Shown here piece by piece: positions 34,428 through 43,490 of a stretch of 64,000 nt of DNA. The DNA comes from Terriglobia bacterium (lineage in GTDB: Bacteria > Acidobacteriota > Terriglobia > Terriglobales > Acidobacteriaceae). How positions within the stretch are numbered: the stretch's first letter is position 1; each line of letters begins with the position of its first letter. The position numbers and the translations under genes are program-made. The DNA lies in the NCBI GenBank assembly GCA_020073385.1, contig JAIQFH010000034.1, forward strand, positions 1 through 64,000. Direction: 5' to 3'. The notes under the pieces are model-generated. The model was not told the origin of the DNA. It ran no database searches and worked only from the letters and a program-made list of their open reading frames with translations.

Positions 34428-35615
34428 ATGTTGCATAAGAATCGTCTTTTTACTCCCGGGCCGACGCCGCTGTTGCCGGCGGCGCAGACGGCCATGGCTT
34501 CATTTACGGCGCATCATCGCACGGCGGATTTTAAGGCGCTGTTTCAGCGTGTGCTCGCTGACATGAAAGAATTCATCGGCACCAAGAACGACGTCCTGGT
34601 TCTGGCCTGTTCCGGCACCGGTGTGATGGAGGCTTCCGTTTCGAATCTCACCTCGCCGGGCGACAAGGTGCTGGTATTGACCGCGGGCAAGTTCGGCGAG
34701 CGTTGGACGGGGTTGGCAAAGGCTTTTGGCTGCAACGTCGACGTGCTGAGCGTTCCGTATGGAGAGACGTTTTCGCTGGAAGACATCCGCGCCCGCGTGA
34801 CGCCGAATGTGCGGGCTGTGTTCGTGCAGGCGACGGAGAGTTCGACCGGAGCACGCCATGATGTGCAAGGGATCGCGAAAATTGTGCGGGCTCAAGGGGA
34901 CGACACACTTCTGGTCGTAGATGCCATCACGGGACTGGGCACGACGCATCTCGATGTCGATGACTGGGGCGTGGACGTGATCATCGGCGGATCGCAGAAA
35001 GCATTGATGATGCCTCCGGGCCTGGCGTACTGCGCGGTCAGCGAGCGCGCGTGGAAGCGGATGGATGCAACGACTTCTCCGCGCTTTTATTTTGACATGC
35101 GCAAGGAGCGGAAGTCGGCGGCAAAGGGAGAGACAGCTTATACGCCGGCGACATCGTTGTTTGCGGCGTTGGGAGCGGCACTTGAATTCGTGCGCGGCAT
35201 GGGCAAGGGCGATCTCGCCAAAGGACGGGAGGAACTGGTCAACAACGCAGAGCTATGCGCGGAGATGACACGCGCGGGAGCGAAGGCACTCGGGTTGAAG
35301 CTTTATGCCTCGACGCCGGCCGCCGCGCTCACAGCGATCTCCGCGCCTGATGGACTGGATTCGGGGAAGATTGTGAAAGAGTTCCGCGAATCATTCGACG
35401 CGGTGGTGGCGAACGGACAGGGTGAGATGAAAGGCAAACTGTTCCGGATCGCGCACATCGGGTACTACGACTATCTCGACACAATCGGCATTCTCGGCGC
35501 GCTGGAGCATGTGCTGGCCCGGGTCACCGACAAGAGCGTCGAATATGGCGTATCCGTGCGGGCGGCTCAGCAGGTGTACGCCCGCAGTCACGAAGTGGCG
35601 CTGGCGGCCCGGTAA
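34428..35615 (+). CDS. Class V aminotransferase, probable phosphoserine aminotransferase
   Basis: A 395-aa PLP enzyme of the alanine-glyoxylate/serine-pyruvate aminotransferase group (starts NRLFTPGPTPLLP, then CSGTGVMEASVSNL, LLVVDAITGLG). The PLP lysine is Lys191 in IIGGSQKALMMPPG. Given serA 570 bp downstream on the same strand, the probable reaction is 3-phosphohydroxypyruvate plus Glu to phosphoserine, a role known for class V enzymes in other lineages. An alanine-glyoxylate role is the alternative. AAGGA precedes the ATG. Confidence 0.88.
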   Translation: MLHKNRLFTPGPTPLLPAAQTAMASFTAHHRTADFKALFQRVLADMKEFIGTKNDVLVLACSGTGVMEASVSNLTSPGDKVLVLTAGKFGERWTGLAKAFGCNVDVLSVPYGETFSLEDIRARVTPNVRAVFVQATESSTGARHDVQGIAKIVRAQGDDTLLVVDAITGLGTTHLDVDDWGVDVIIGGSQKALMMPPGLAYCAVSERAWKRMDATTSPRFYFDMRKERKSAAKGETAYTPATSLFAALGAALEFVRGMGKGDLAKGREELVNNAELCAEMTRAGAKALGLKLYASTPAAALTAISAPDGLDSGKIVKEFRESFDAVVANGQGEMKGKLFRIAHIGYYDYLDTIGILGALEHVLARVTDKSVEYGVSVRAAQQVYARSHEVALAAR

Positions 35616-35649
35616 AACGATGGTATCCAGGCCGTAGCTGAAACCGGGC

Positions 35650-36039
35650 TTAGTTGATCGCGAAGGGCATCGCGGCAGAGGTTTGCGCGGGTGTTCCGCC
35701 ACCGTAAATGCCGCCACTGCTTGTCGCCGGGTTGGTGACGGTGATCTGGACGGTTGTGGCAGTCGCGACTGCCGACGCCGGGACTGAGATCGTGAGCTGT
35801 CCGGCAGTGACGTAGGTGGTCGTCTGAGCAACGGAATTCCAGTTCACGGTGGCCTTCGACGCGAAGTTGCTGCCGTTCACGGTGAGCATGAATGTCGGGT
35901 CGCCAGCGTGCGCGCTTGTGGGATTCAGTGTCGCGATTGCGGGCATGCTTCCGGCACCTGAGCCAGAGGGCTTGGAGTAGCCGCAGGCAAGAGTTACGGC
36001 AATCAATGTCCCTAGCAAAATCGTGTTGACCGTTTTCAT
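35650..36039 (-). CDS. IPT/TIG-domain lipoprotein
   Basis: A 129-aa secreted lipoprotein with lipobox ITVTLAC-like (IAVTLAC, Cys19) and one immunoglobulin-like IPT/TIG domain (ATLNPTSAHAGDPTFMLTV, NGSNFASKATVNWN to the end). Single IPT domains of this type are common in acidobacterial secreted proteins. It is inserted in opposite orientation between the aminotransferase and serA. The start at 36039 (MKTVNTILLG) gives a normal signal; the frame is open to 36066. Function unknown. Confidence 0.78.
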   Translation of the reverse strand: MKTVNTILLGTLIAVTLACGYSKPSGSGAGSMPAIATLNPTSAHAGDPTFMLTVNGSNFASKATVNWNSVAQTTTYVTAGQLTISVPASAVATATTVQITVTNPATSSGGIYGGGTPAQTSAAMPFAIN

Positions 36040-36185
36040 AGTGTTCTCCGAGGGGCGGAGGCCCATTGGGACGGAGTTTAGAAAACGAGCGTGGCGGGAT
36101 TGTCAGCAGCGTGTCATTTTCCCGTCAATGTTATGTCAGTCGCATTTTCTCCAACAGCCTCATATACATACAAAGGAACGCACTC

Positions 36186-37787
36186 ATGAAAATCATTGTG
36201 GCGGAGAAGATCTCGTCCTCAGCCGTGGCGCAGTTGCAGGAGCCGGGGTGGACGGTGCTCACTGCAGATCAATTGGACGGGAAGCTCGCTGAACATCTCG
36301 AATCTGCCGACGCTCTGATCGTGCGCTCCGCTGTGCAGGCCGATGCCAAGCTGCTGGCGCATGCGAACAAGCTGCGGGTGATCGGACGGGCTGGCGTTGG
36401 CGTGGACAATATCGATCTGGAAGCGGCCACGCACAAGGGCATCGCGGTGATGAATACGCCAGGGGCCAATGCAGTAGCGGTCGCGGAGCAGACGATTGGG
36501 ATGATGTTGGCCATGGCTCGTCACCTCTGCCGCGCGGATGCACTGATGCACGCCGGCAAATGGGAGAAGAAATCTCTACAGGGAACCGAGTTGCGCGGGA
36601 AGACTCTGGGAGTGGTCGGGCTGGGGCGCATCGGGATGGAAGTGGCGCGGCGGGCGCGCGCGTTTGGGATGGAGTTGATCGGGCACGATCCCTTCGTTTC
36701 CGTGTCGGTGGCGAAGGAGCAGGGGATCCGGCTGGCGGAACTCGATGAAGTCTACGCGGCGGCAGACTACATTACACTGCACGTCGGATTGACACCGCAG
36801 ACGAATGGGATGATCAACCAAACTTCGATTGCAAAGATGAAGAAGGGTGTCCGGCTGGTGAACTGTGCGCGCGGGGAATTGGTGAATGAGGCTGATCTGG
36901 CGGCCGCGCTGAAGGATGGGCGCGTCGGGGCGGCGGCGATCGATGTGTTTGTCGAGGAGCCTCCAAAAAACTCGCCTTTGCTGGCGCTGGACAATGTCAT
37001 TCTGACGCCGCACATCGGCGGGTCGACCCACGAAGCGCAAGAAGCGGTTGGCGTGCAGATTGCGCGGCAGGTGAAGGAATATCTGAAGCACGGCGTGATC
37101 CAGAACGCGGTGAATGTGCCTTCCGTGTCGGCCGAGGAATATGCGGTGATGCAGCCGTACATCATTTTGGCCGAGCGGATGGGAGCATTCCTGGCGCAGG
37201 TTTCCGAAGGGTCGCTGGAAGAGATTTCGATTCGTTACAGCGGGCATATCGCCGACTGGAAGACGGAGTTGATCCGCAACGGGGCGATCAAAGGGATCCT
37301 GAACCAGGCGCTCGAGGAGAAGGCCAATCTGGTGAATGCCGCGACCATTGCGGACGAGCGCGGGTTGCGCGTATTGGAGTCGCACAAGGCCAAGGCCTCA
37401 ACAGGCGGCGCCGGCAGCGTGCTCTCGATTTTTCTGAAAACCTCAACCGAAGAGCACATGGTCAAGGGCGCGGTGCTGCATGGAGCGGCTCCGCGGCTGC
37501 TGCATGTGGATGGCATTGACGTGGAGGCGCCGCTGGAGCGCAATCTGATTTATATGCGCAACCGCGATGTGCCGGGCGTCATCGGGAAAGTAGGGACGAT
37601 TCTGGGCGAAGAATCGATTAACATTGCAGACTTCTCGCTGGGGCGGCGCAGCGGAGAGCAGACTTCCGATCAGCCGCGGGAAGCGATTGCAGTCGTACAC
37701 GTGGATGGCGCGGTGCCGGATGTTGTGTTGACACGGCTGCGCGGGATTCCGGCGGTGCAGAGGGCGAAGGGCGTGAGGCTTTTCTAA
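36186..37787 (+). CDS. serA: D-3-phosphoglycerate dehydrogenase
   Basis: A 533-aa long-form enzyme catalysing the first step of serine synthesis, 3-phosphoglycerate plus NAD+ to 3-phosphohydroxypyruvate. It has the substrate and NAD domains (RVIGRAGVGVDNIDLEAAT, LGVVGLGRIGMEVARRA, catalytic His in LTPHIGGSTHEAQ), an allosteric substrate-binding domain (about 315-450) and a C-terminal ACT domain (NRDVPGVIGKVGTILGEES) for serine feedback. A short insertion (GEQTSDQPRE) lies inside the ACT domain. The start at 36186 matches the family; there is a poor ribosome site. Confidence 0.95.
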   Translation: MKIIVAEKISSSAVAQLQEPGWTVLTADQLDGKLAEHLESADALIVRSAVQADAKLLAHANKLRVIGRAGVGVDNIDLEAATHKGIAVMNTPGANAVAVAEQTIGMMLAMARHLCRADALMHAGKWEKKSLQGTELRGKTLGVVGLGRIGMEVARRARAFGMELIGHDPFVSVSVAKEQGIRLAELDEVYAAADYITLHVGLTPQTNGMINQTSIAKMKKGVRLVNCARGELVNEADLAAALKDGRVGAAAIDVFVEEPPKNSPLLALDNVILTPHIGGSTHEAQEAVGVQIARQVKEYLKHGVIQNAVNVPSVSAEEYAVMQPYIILAERMGAFLAQVSEGSLEEISIRYSGHIADWKTELIRNGAIKGILNQALEEKANLVNAATIADERGLRVLESHKAKASTGGAGSVLSIFLKTSTEEHMVKGAVLHGAAPRLLHVDGIDVEAPLERNLIYMRNRDVPGVIGKVGTILGEESINIADFSLGRRSGEQTSDQPREAIAVVHVDGAVPDVVLTRLRGIPAVQRAKGVRLF

Positions 37788-37793
37788 AGCGAT

Positions 37794-37908
37794 TTCAGAT
37801 TGTAGATTTCAGATTGAACCGCATCCTTGAGCGCCTGGCGCTCCCAATGTGCATTGCGGCCGCCGGCATTTTCCAAAATCTGCACTCTGAAATCTACAAT
37901 CTGCAATC
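37794..37908. repeat. 'agattgtagatttcagattg' intergenic repeat
   Basis: Left half CAGATTGTAGATTTCAGATTG and right half GAAATCTACAATCTGCAATCT are inverted, with a GC-rich variable centre. Family of 22588-22675. It fills the convergent spacer after serA and before the site-2 protease. Confidence 0.75.
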
Positions 37909-39033
37909 TCAGGATTCCGATTCGTCTCGTCTTAGCTTGCGGCTTTCGGCAAGCAGTGACATCGAGTGCATCAGATTCTGCAGGGTGACGATGCCCACCA
38001 GGCGTTGGTCTTCCACCACGGGAATAATGCTTGAATTACGCGCTGTAAGCTTGCGGAACGCCGTCCCAAGGGAGTCCTGGCGGACGGAAACCTCGAAGAT
38101 CTTGCTCATTACGGCCTGGACGTAGCCGTTGCCTTCAGCTCGTAGCGCATCGAGAATTCGTTGACGCGAGATCACTCCCACCATATCGCTGCCGCGCACC
38201 ACGGGAAAATCGTCCTGTAAGGAATGGACCGCCTTCTCCAGCGCATCTTCCAACGTATCGGCCGGTGAAAGAGTGGCGAAGTCAGTGAGCATCACCTCTT
38301 CGAGCCGGACGTTATCGAGTACGGACTGGAACACCAGCGCGCGTTCCTCAAGTTGCGCTGCCGAGAAGATAATCACGCCCACCATCGTGAGCCAGGGATC
38401 GGTGAACAGGCCGGCGAAGATGAGGACCATGGACATGGCGGTGCTGATGGTGACTGCGCGGCGCGTGGCGGCAGAAACATCCATCGTGCGCGCGAAGTAG
38501 ACGCGCACCAGGCGCCCGCCATCGAGTGGGTAAGCGGGCAGAAGATTCACAAACGCCAAATAGATGTTCGCCCAAACGATGCTGCGGGGCAGGTTCGTCC
38601 CTTGCAGGAAAGGCCACTTCCATAACTCGATCCCGCTGTTGGTGGCAGTGATGACGGCGGCCGCGAGACTCGCGAGAGCCAGATTCACCAGGGGTCCGAT
38701 GAGCGCAATCCGAACTTCGCGCTTCCACATCAGAGCGGTGGGCTGCTTCTCGACGCGCGATTCGTCATACAGAGCGACACCGGTAAGCGGCAGAAGAATG
38801 ACAGCTTTGGGAACCAGTCCGAAGCGGCGCGCAGCCAGCATGTGTCCGAACTCGTGGGCGGCGACGCAAGCGAGGATGATACCGACTAATGCCAGGTCGC
38901 GAGCTCCATTCGCGTTCTGCTGCCGGGTCGCGTAGTCGGTCCAGTAAATGAAGACGGGCAGGATCAGAAACGTGAGGTGGATGCGGACGTCCACCCCGAA
39001 GATACGCCCCACAGAAATGGACCAGCTTCGCAT
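37909..39033 (-). CDS. Site-2 protease family metalloprotease with two CBS domains
   Basis: A 374-aa membrane zinc protease of the SpoIVFB-like branch. From the ATG at 39033 (MRSWSISVGRIFGVDVRIH): catalytic HEFGH at residues 60-64, Asp171 in NLLPAYPLDGGRLV as third ligand, about six hydrophobic helices, and two CBS domains (about 245-360) that usually sense adenine nucleotides. Upstream extension to 39135 is not supported. It starts divergently from rsmD 66 bp away. Target protein unknown. Confidence 0.9.
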   Translation of the reverse strand: MRSWSISVGRIFGVDVRIHLTFLILPVFIYWTDYATRQQNANGARDLALVGIILACVAAHEFGHMLAARRFGLVPKAVILLPLTGVALYDESRVEKQPTALMWKREVRIALIGPLVNLALASLAAAVITATNSGIELWKWPFLQGTNLPRSIVWANIYLAFVNLLPAYPLDGGRLVRVYFARTMDVSAATRRAVTISTAMSMVLIFAGLFTDPWLTMVGVIIFSAAQLEERALVFQSVLDNVRLEEVMLTDFATLSPADTLEDALEKAVHSLQDDFPVVRGSDMVGVISRQRILDALRAEGNGYVQAVMSKIFEVSVRQDSLGTAFRKLTARNSSIIPVVEDQRLVGIVTLQNLMHSMSLLAESRKLRRDESES

Positions 39034-39098
39034 AGGCCTCGCTACTTTTATTTTACATGCTTGGATATAGTGACTGCGGCACCCAAAAGTGCAGAGCC

Positions 39099-39686
39099 AT
39101 GCGGGTAATTGCAGGAAAATACCGGAGCCGGCCACTGCGGTCCCTGCGCGGCATGGACATACGTCCGACTTCAGATCGCATGCGGGAAACTCTGTTCAAT
39201 GTGCTGACCGCGGGGAATCCCGAGGCGCTGGTGGGAAGCGTGTGGCTGGATCTTTTTGCCGGAACCGGCGCGGTCGGCATCGAGGCGCTGAGCCGTGGTG
39301 CCAAAGAAGTACACTTCGTGGAGAGCTCGGGTGCAGCAACCGAGGCGATCCGCAAGAATCTTCACAGCCTGGGAATCACTGCGGGTTTTGAGGTTGTGCA
39401 GCAAGAATTGCCGCAGGCTTTCTGGCGCATGGAACGGGATCGGGTAGCGGCGGATGTGGTGTTTATCGACCCGCCATATCGGATGAAGGACGCTTATACA
39501 CGAACGCTGGGAGCATTGGCGGAATCGTCGCTTATCTGGGCGATGTCGGTGGTGATTGCCGAGCACGAGCAGAAGTTCGATCCTGGGCAGGAGTTTGGGT
39601 CTCTACGCAGATTCCGGCGTCTCGTGCAAGGAAGCACAGCGCTCAGCTTCTATCGGTTGGGAAGCAGCGGAGACGTGAGAGTGTGA
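39099..39686 (+). CDS. rsmD: 16S rRNA (guanine966-N2)-methyltransferase
   Basis: A 195-aa SAM methyltransferase modifying G966 of 16S rRNA. Signatures: MRVIAGKYRSRPLRSL, RPTSDRMRETLFNVL, motif I LDLFAGTGAVGIEALSRGA and the catalytic DPPY. Length and order are normal. The ATG at 39099 gives the family start; the frame is open to 39057. Confidence 0.95.
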   Translation: MRVIAGKYRSRPLRSLRGMDIRPTSDRMRETLFNVLTAGNPEALVGSVWLDLFAGTGAVGIEALSRGAKEVHFVESSGAATEAIRKNLHSLGITAGFEVVQQELPQAFWRMERDRVAADVVFIDPPYRMKDAYTRTLGALAESSLIWAMSVVIAEHEQKFDPGQEFGSLRRFRRLVQGSTALSFYRLGSSGDVRV

Positions 39687-39696
39687 ACTGATTCCG

Positions 39697-39742
39697 CGGG
39701 GCTTCGCCCCACGCGGGACAGCCGAGAAGGCTGTCTCTACAT
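39697..39742. repeat. Paired short palindromes after rsmD
   Basis: GGGGCTTCGCCCC at 39699-39711 and GACAGCC-gagaa-GGCTGTC at 39717-39735 lie side by side. The second is a variant of the palindromes at 27082 and 29612. They sit in the convergent gap after rsmD and could act as a bidirectional pause. Confidence 0.7.
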
Positions 39743-40288
39743 GATCAGCTCGTTTGTTCGGCGAACGATGGGATGCTGCATCTCCTGGAGTTCGTTCTTC
39801 ACCATATTCAGGCCGGCCACGCATCCTTCGAAATTCTGCGAGAGGTTGGCAAAAAGCGGCGCGACCTTGGCGTATTCGAAGTGTTCGAACTTGGAGACGA
39901 TGTAGTAGCTCTCTTTGCCGGCCTTCATCCAATCGACAAAATTCTCGAGGCGCTGGCGGCGAAGCCGGAAATGATTGATGCTCTCCGGGAACATTCCGGC
40001 GAAAAATAGCGTGTAGTCGCCGATGTGCTTGCGCACCTGGCGCTCGCGGTCAAATGAAGGAGCCGGGCCGTAGACCGGATCGGATTCGAGCAGCATCTCG
40101 CCGACGTCGCTGAGAGGACGATTGAACGCATTGTGAATCTTGAACAGTTGCTCGGCGTCACAGAACTCTGCCAGCAGATGAGAGACGTATGCCACAACCT
40201 GCGGATCGCGGATGCCGATCTCCTCGGCGTAATGACGTCCCACTAAATCCTGAAACAACTCCTGCAACGGATGCGATTCCGATATCAT
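39737..40288 (-). CDS. Conserved helical protein of unknown function
   Basis: A 183-aa soluble, mostly helical protein (ESHPLQELFQDLVGRHYAEE, DPQVVAYVSHLLAEFCDAE, ERQVRKHIGDYTLFFAGMF). I do not recognise the family. There is no signal peptide, membrane helix or nucleotide-binding motif. It has the look of a regulatory or scaffold protein conserved within the phylum, but that is inference. Monocistronic. Confidence 0.75.
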   Translation of the reverse strand: MISESHPLQELFQDLVGRHYAEEIGIRDPQVVAYVSHLLAEFCDAEQLFKIHNAFNRPLSDVGEMLLESDPVYGPAPSFDRERQVRKHIGDYTLFFAGMFPESINHFRLRRQRLENFVDWMKAGKESYYIVSKFEHFEYAKVAPLFANLSQNFEGCVAGLNMVKNELQEMQHPIVRRTNELIM

Positions 40289-40589
40289 CTAGGCCCCCCT
40301 GAACTCCGCTCCAAACGCGGAATTGCAACCACCTTGCGACACTACATAACCCGGTTTGCTGTTCAAGCGCAAGTGACTTTTGTTTATCTGTGCCATCGAT
40401 TTCTCTAATGAATTAGAAGCGAGCGCAACTGAATCAAGTTGTGCGTGCGGAACATCAGAAAGAATGCGCGACGCGCATCATTTCGGCGCGAAATCCCCTG
40501 TAGTTTGTTGGCACTTGAAAGCGACGGCTGCCAATCGTCGGCCTAACGTAGGTTCGAAATGTAGAATTGGCGGTCCACGGAGGAAATGC
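40289..40589. other. Spacer, no gene seen
   Basis: This 301-bp stretch lies between divergent genes. An in-frame extension of the RidA frame begins at 40380, but its translation does not look like protein and RidA proteins begin near 40590. GGAGG at 40579-40583 is the RidA ribosome site. No repeat of the common families is visible. Confidence 0.5.
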
Positions 40590-40976
40590 ATGGCAAGGCA
40601 GAACATAGCAAGCGGGGTCAAATGGGAGCCCATTGTTGGTTACTCTCGTGCAGTGAAAGTGGGTTCGACTGTCCATGTCTCGGGCACAACAGCCACCGGT
40701 GCTGACGGAAAAATCGTCGGCATCGGGGATGTGTATGCGCAGACGGTGCAGACGCTGAAGAACATCGAGAGCGCGCTGGGGAAGGCTGGAGCGGGCATGA
40801 AGGACGTGGTGCGCACCCGCATCTACGTGGTCAACATTGCGGAGTGGGAGAAGGTCGGGAAGGCGCATGGGGAATTTTTCCGCGATATCCGTCCGGCCAC
40901 ATCGATGGTGCAGGTGTCGGCACTCATCTCGCCCGAGATTCTGGTTGAGATCGAAGCGGATGCTTTCGTGGGATAA
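40590..40976 (+). CDS. RidA family deaminase-like protein
   Basis: A 128-aa YjgF/YER057c/UK114-fold protein: [60 protein letters not shown], and [21 protein letters not shown]. RidA hydrolyses reactive enamine/imine intermediates from PLP enzymes using a conserved Arg; here the Arg in VVRTRIYV is present. The exact subgroup is undetermined. GGAGG supports the ATG at 40590. Confidence 0.9.
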   Translation: MARQNIASGVKWEPIVGYSRAVKVGSTVHVSGTTATGADGKIVGIGDVYAQTVQTLKNIESALGKAGAGMKDVVRTRIYVVNIAEWEKVGKAHGEFFRDIRPATSMVQVSALISPEILVEIEADAFVG

Positions 40977-40979
40977 GCG

Positions 40980-41447
40980 TCATGGCAGCGGCTTCGACAT
41001 GGTCACAAAGTGGCAAGGCAGCTTGGTGGGCAGTTCGGAGGGAAAAGGCTCGGTGCCGGTTTCGACGTAGCCGCGGCGTTTGTAGAAAGCTTGATTATCC
41101 TTGCGCAGATCGATGGTTTTGAGATCCATGAAGCGACATCCGGCTCGGGCGCAACGCAGTTCAGCCTCGCGCATGAGCATGGAGCCGACGCCTGCTTTCT
41201 GCCGCGCCGGGTCGACTGATAGCAAGCCCAGGTACGCTCGTTCACCCCGGAGCTCCAGGTAGACGCAGCCGGCGAGCCCACCTTCGTCATCGGCAACGAG
41301 GAACTCTCCTTTCGCCAACAACGAGTGAACCACTTCAAGATCGACGCGGTCGCGGTCGATAATGAAGCCCTCAGCCTTGCGGAAAGCCGAGTTGATCAAG
41401 TCCATGAGAACCTCGGCATCCGCATTGCCGGCCATACGTAATTGCAC
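40980..41447 (-). CDS. GNAT family N-acetyltransferase
   Basis: About 155 aa starting at GTG 41447 (VQLRMAGNADAEVLMDLINS); ATG 41435 is the alternative. GNAT motif A is PARQKAGVGSMLMREAE, the acetyl-CoA pyrophosphate loop, and motif B includes FYKRRGYVETGTEPF. Substrate unknown. The frame is open to 41654, overlapping the amidohydrolase gene on the other strand, but that part is not GNAT-like. Confidence 0.85.
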   Translation of the reverse strand: MQLRMAGNADAEVLMDLINSAFRKAEGFIIDRDRVDLEVVHSLLAKGEFLVADDEGGLAGCVYLELRGERAYLGLLSVDPARQKAGVGSMLMREAELRCARAGCRFMDLKTIDLRKDNQAFYKRRGYVETGTEPFPSELPTKLPCHFVTMSKPLP

Positions 41448-41581
41448 AGCATCGACCTCCGGTTGAGATCGCCAGGGCGGTCCAGCACTTCTTGGGGTAG
41501 AATCCCTCCCGCGATTATCAGACGAAATCCGTCGTAAGACCAGGCGGCGACATCGCGCCACGATAACCTGGGGAGGAGCCA

Positions 41582-42880
41582 GTGAAGACAATTTCTTATG
41601 TCGTGTTTCTCGCATTCGTGCTGAATGCGGTTGCTCAGGTGCCAACTGCTCCAACGGTTACAGTCATTCGTGCCGGTACGCTGATCGACGGGAAGTCAGA
41701 CAAGCCGCGGCACGATCAGGTGATCGTGATTCGCGGGAACCGCATTGAGAGTATTTCTGATGCGGGGAGCGCGAAGACACCTGTGGGCGCGACGGTCATC
41801 GACCTCTCGCAACAAACGGTTCTTCCGGGTCTCATCGATTCGCACACGCACATCTTTTTGCAGGGAGAGGATCCGGCCAAAGGCGGCTACGACGCCAACA
41901 TTCTGAATGCACCTCTGGCGCTACGGGCCGCTCGCGCCACAGTTGCCGCGCGCAGAGCGCTGGAGCAAGGCTTCACCACCTTGCGCGATGTCGAGACCGA
42001 AGGCGCGGGCTACGGAGACGTCGGCATCAAGCAAGCGATCAACATGGGTTACATTCCGGGGCCGCGGCTGATCGTCTCGACACGAGCGATCTCGAGCACA
42101 GGTGGCTACAACCTCGAAGGCTATGCGCCAGAGCTGGAAATGCCGAAGGGCGCGCAGATTGCAGACGGTCCGGTGGAGGCTCGCAAGGCGGCGCGCGAGC
42201 AGCTCGATCACGGCGCGGACTGGATCAAGGTCTACATGACGCATCGCTCATGGGTGGGAAAGAACGGTGAGCTGGTTGCGCAGCCGACGTTCACGGTCGA
42301 GGAATTGCGCGCCATCGTGGACGAGACTCACGGTTGGGGCAAGAAGGTCGCGTGCCACGCCTACGTAGGCATCGGCCTGCAACGCGCCCTCGACGGCGGC
42401 TGCGATTCCATCGAGCACGGCTTGGATCTCGACGATGCGGCCATCGCACAGATGCTCAAGCAGGGGACGTGGTACGTGCCCACCCTGAGTGTCTATTACA
42501 CCGATTGGGCGCCACCCGATACGCCTGACGGGAAGCGCGATCGCTTGCGAGCTTCGGTGCACGAAGTTTCGTTCAAGAAGGCGCTGAAGTCGGGTGTGAA
42601 GATCGTATTCGGCACCGACATGGGAGGCATCCCCTGGACCGAACCGATCGCGCAGGAGTTCTACCGGATGGTGGAGTTCGGCATGCAGCCGATGGATGCG
42701 ATCCAGAGCGCCACCTCGCGCGCCGCAGTGATGCTCGATCGGGAAGGTGAGATCGGCGTGCTCGCACCGGGCGCTCTCGCAGACATCATTGCTGTCCCGG
42801 GCGATCCGCTCAAGGACATCAAGCAGCTCGGGAATGTGCAATTCGTCATAAAGGATGGACAGGTGTTTCGTGGAAGGTGA
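41582..42880 (+). CDS. Secreted imidazolonepropionase-like amidohydrolase (1)
   Basis: A 432-aa exported metal-dependent hydrolase. Signal peptide KTISYVVFLAFVLNAVAQ; then the amidohydrolase TIM barrel with metal ligands in LPGLIDSHTHIFLQG, the Lys of DWIKVYMT, His in KVACHAYVGIG and SIEHGLDLDD, and Asp in VFGTDMGG; C-terminal beta part ADIIAVPGDPLKDI. Related enzymes act as periplasmic dipeptidases (Xaa-Pro) or lactonases. The start is GTG at 41582 after GGGGAGGAG. A paralogue lies at 44010, with CBS and DoxX genes between. Confidence 0.88.
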   Translation: MKTISYVVFLAFVLNAVAQVPTAPTVTVIRAGTLIDGKSDKPRHDQVIVIRGNRIESISDAGSAKTPVGATVIDLSQQTVLPGLIDSHTHIFLQGEDPAKGGYDANILNAPLALRAARATVAARRALEQGFTTLRDVETEGAGYGDVGIKQAINMGYIPGPRLIVSTRAISSTGGYNLEGYAPELEMPKGAQIADGPVEARKAAREQLDHGADWIKVYMTHRSWVGKNGELVAQPTFTVEELRAIVDETHGWGKKVACHAYVGIGLQRALDGGCDSIEHGLDLDDAAIAQMLKQGTWYVPTLSVYYTDWAPPDTPDGKRDRLRASVHEVSFKKALKSGVKIVFGTDMGGIPWTEPIAQEFYRMVEFGMQPMDAIQSATSRAAVMLDREGEIGVLAPGALADIIAVPGDPLKDIKQLGNVQFVIKDGQVFRGR

Positions 42881-42887
42881 AGACTCA

Positions 42888-42922
42888 CCACAGAGGACAC
42901 AGAGGAGCACCGAGGAAGGCGA
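42888..42922. repeat. Partial 'accacagagg' repeat
   Basis: CTCACCACAGAGGACACAGAGGAGCACCGAGG is split here over 42889-42920: it is the left half of the repeat family at 21613 and 33239, with no matching right half nearby. Confidence 0.65.
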
Positions 42923-43019
42923 TTTCTTCCGGATTTCCCTTGACATCCGCTTGGCCGTGAGCATAATGCGTCAATCCAGTCTCCCAGGTCTTTCGGATCC
43001 TGAGCCGTCGGAGGTAGTT

Positions 43020-43457
43020 ATGAGCGTGCTGGAGCTTTGTGACCGGGAAATCGCGGCAGTGGGCCTTGACGCAACCGTCGGCGAGGCCATCAATAAGATG
43101 CTCGATCACCATGTTGGAGCGGTCGCGGTGGTCGACAGTGAATACCGGGTGGCCGGGATATTCACCGAGCGCGACGTGCTACGCAAGCTGTCGCTGACGC
43201 GCCTCGATCCGCAGAGTACATCCGTGCGCGAGCTGATGACTACGCCGGTGGAGATGGCCACGCTGGGTACGGGAGCGGGCGAGGCGCTGAGCATCATGCT
43301 CGAGCGGCACTTCCGGCATCTGCCTGTTGCCGACGATAATGGAAAGTTGCTGGGGATTCTCTCGATCCGCAACTTGCTGGAGTGGCGCGTCGACGATCTG
43401 AGCCACGAACTGGATTCGCTCGAGCAGTACATGACCAATGACGGGCCCGGGGGCTAG
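43020..43457 (+). CDS. Two-CBS-domain protein
   Basis: A 145-aa protein made of two CBS domains (LDATVGEAINKMLDHHVGAV, AGIFTERDVLRKLSLTRLD; then GEALSIMLERHFRHLPVADD, GKLLGILSIRNLLEWRVDDL) and a short helical tail. CBS pairs bind adenosine nucleotides and regulate partners. The start at 43020 has GGAGG at 43010-43014; the frame is open back to 42855. It probably shares a transcript with the flanking genes. Confidence 0.9.
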   Translation: MSVLELCDREIAAVGLDATVGEAINKMLDHHVGAVAVVDSEYRVAGIFTERDVLRKLSLTRLDPQSTSVRELMTTPVEMATLGTGAGEALSIMLERHFRHLPVADDNGKLLGILSIRNLLEWRVDDLSHELDSLEQYMTNDGPGG

Positions 43458-43490
43458 AACCATCCTGCGCTCCTATTCCAAAAACAACTG

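Noticed and set aside
40380..40589. N-terminal extension of the RidA protein
   Set aside because: The 70 extra residues do not resemble any RidA protein, and GGAGG plus ATG at 40590 give the normal start.
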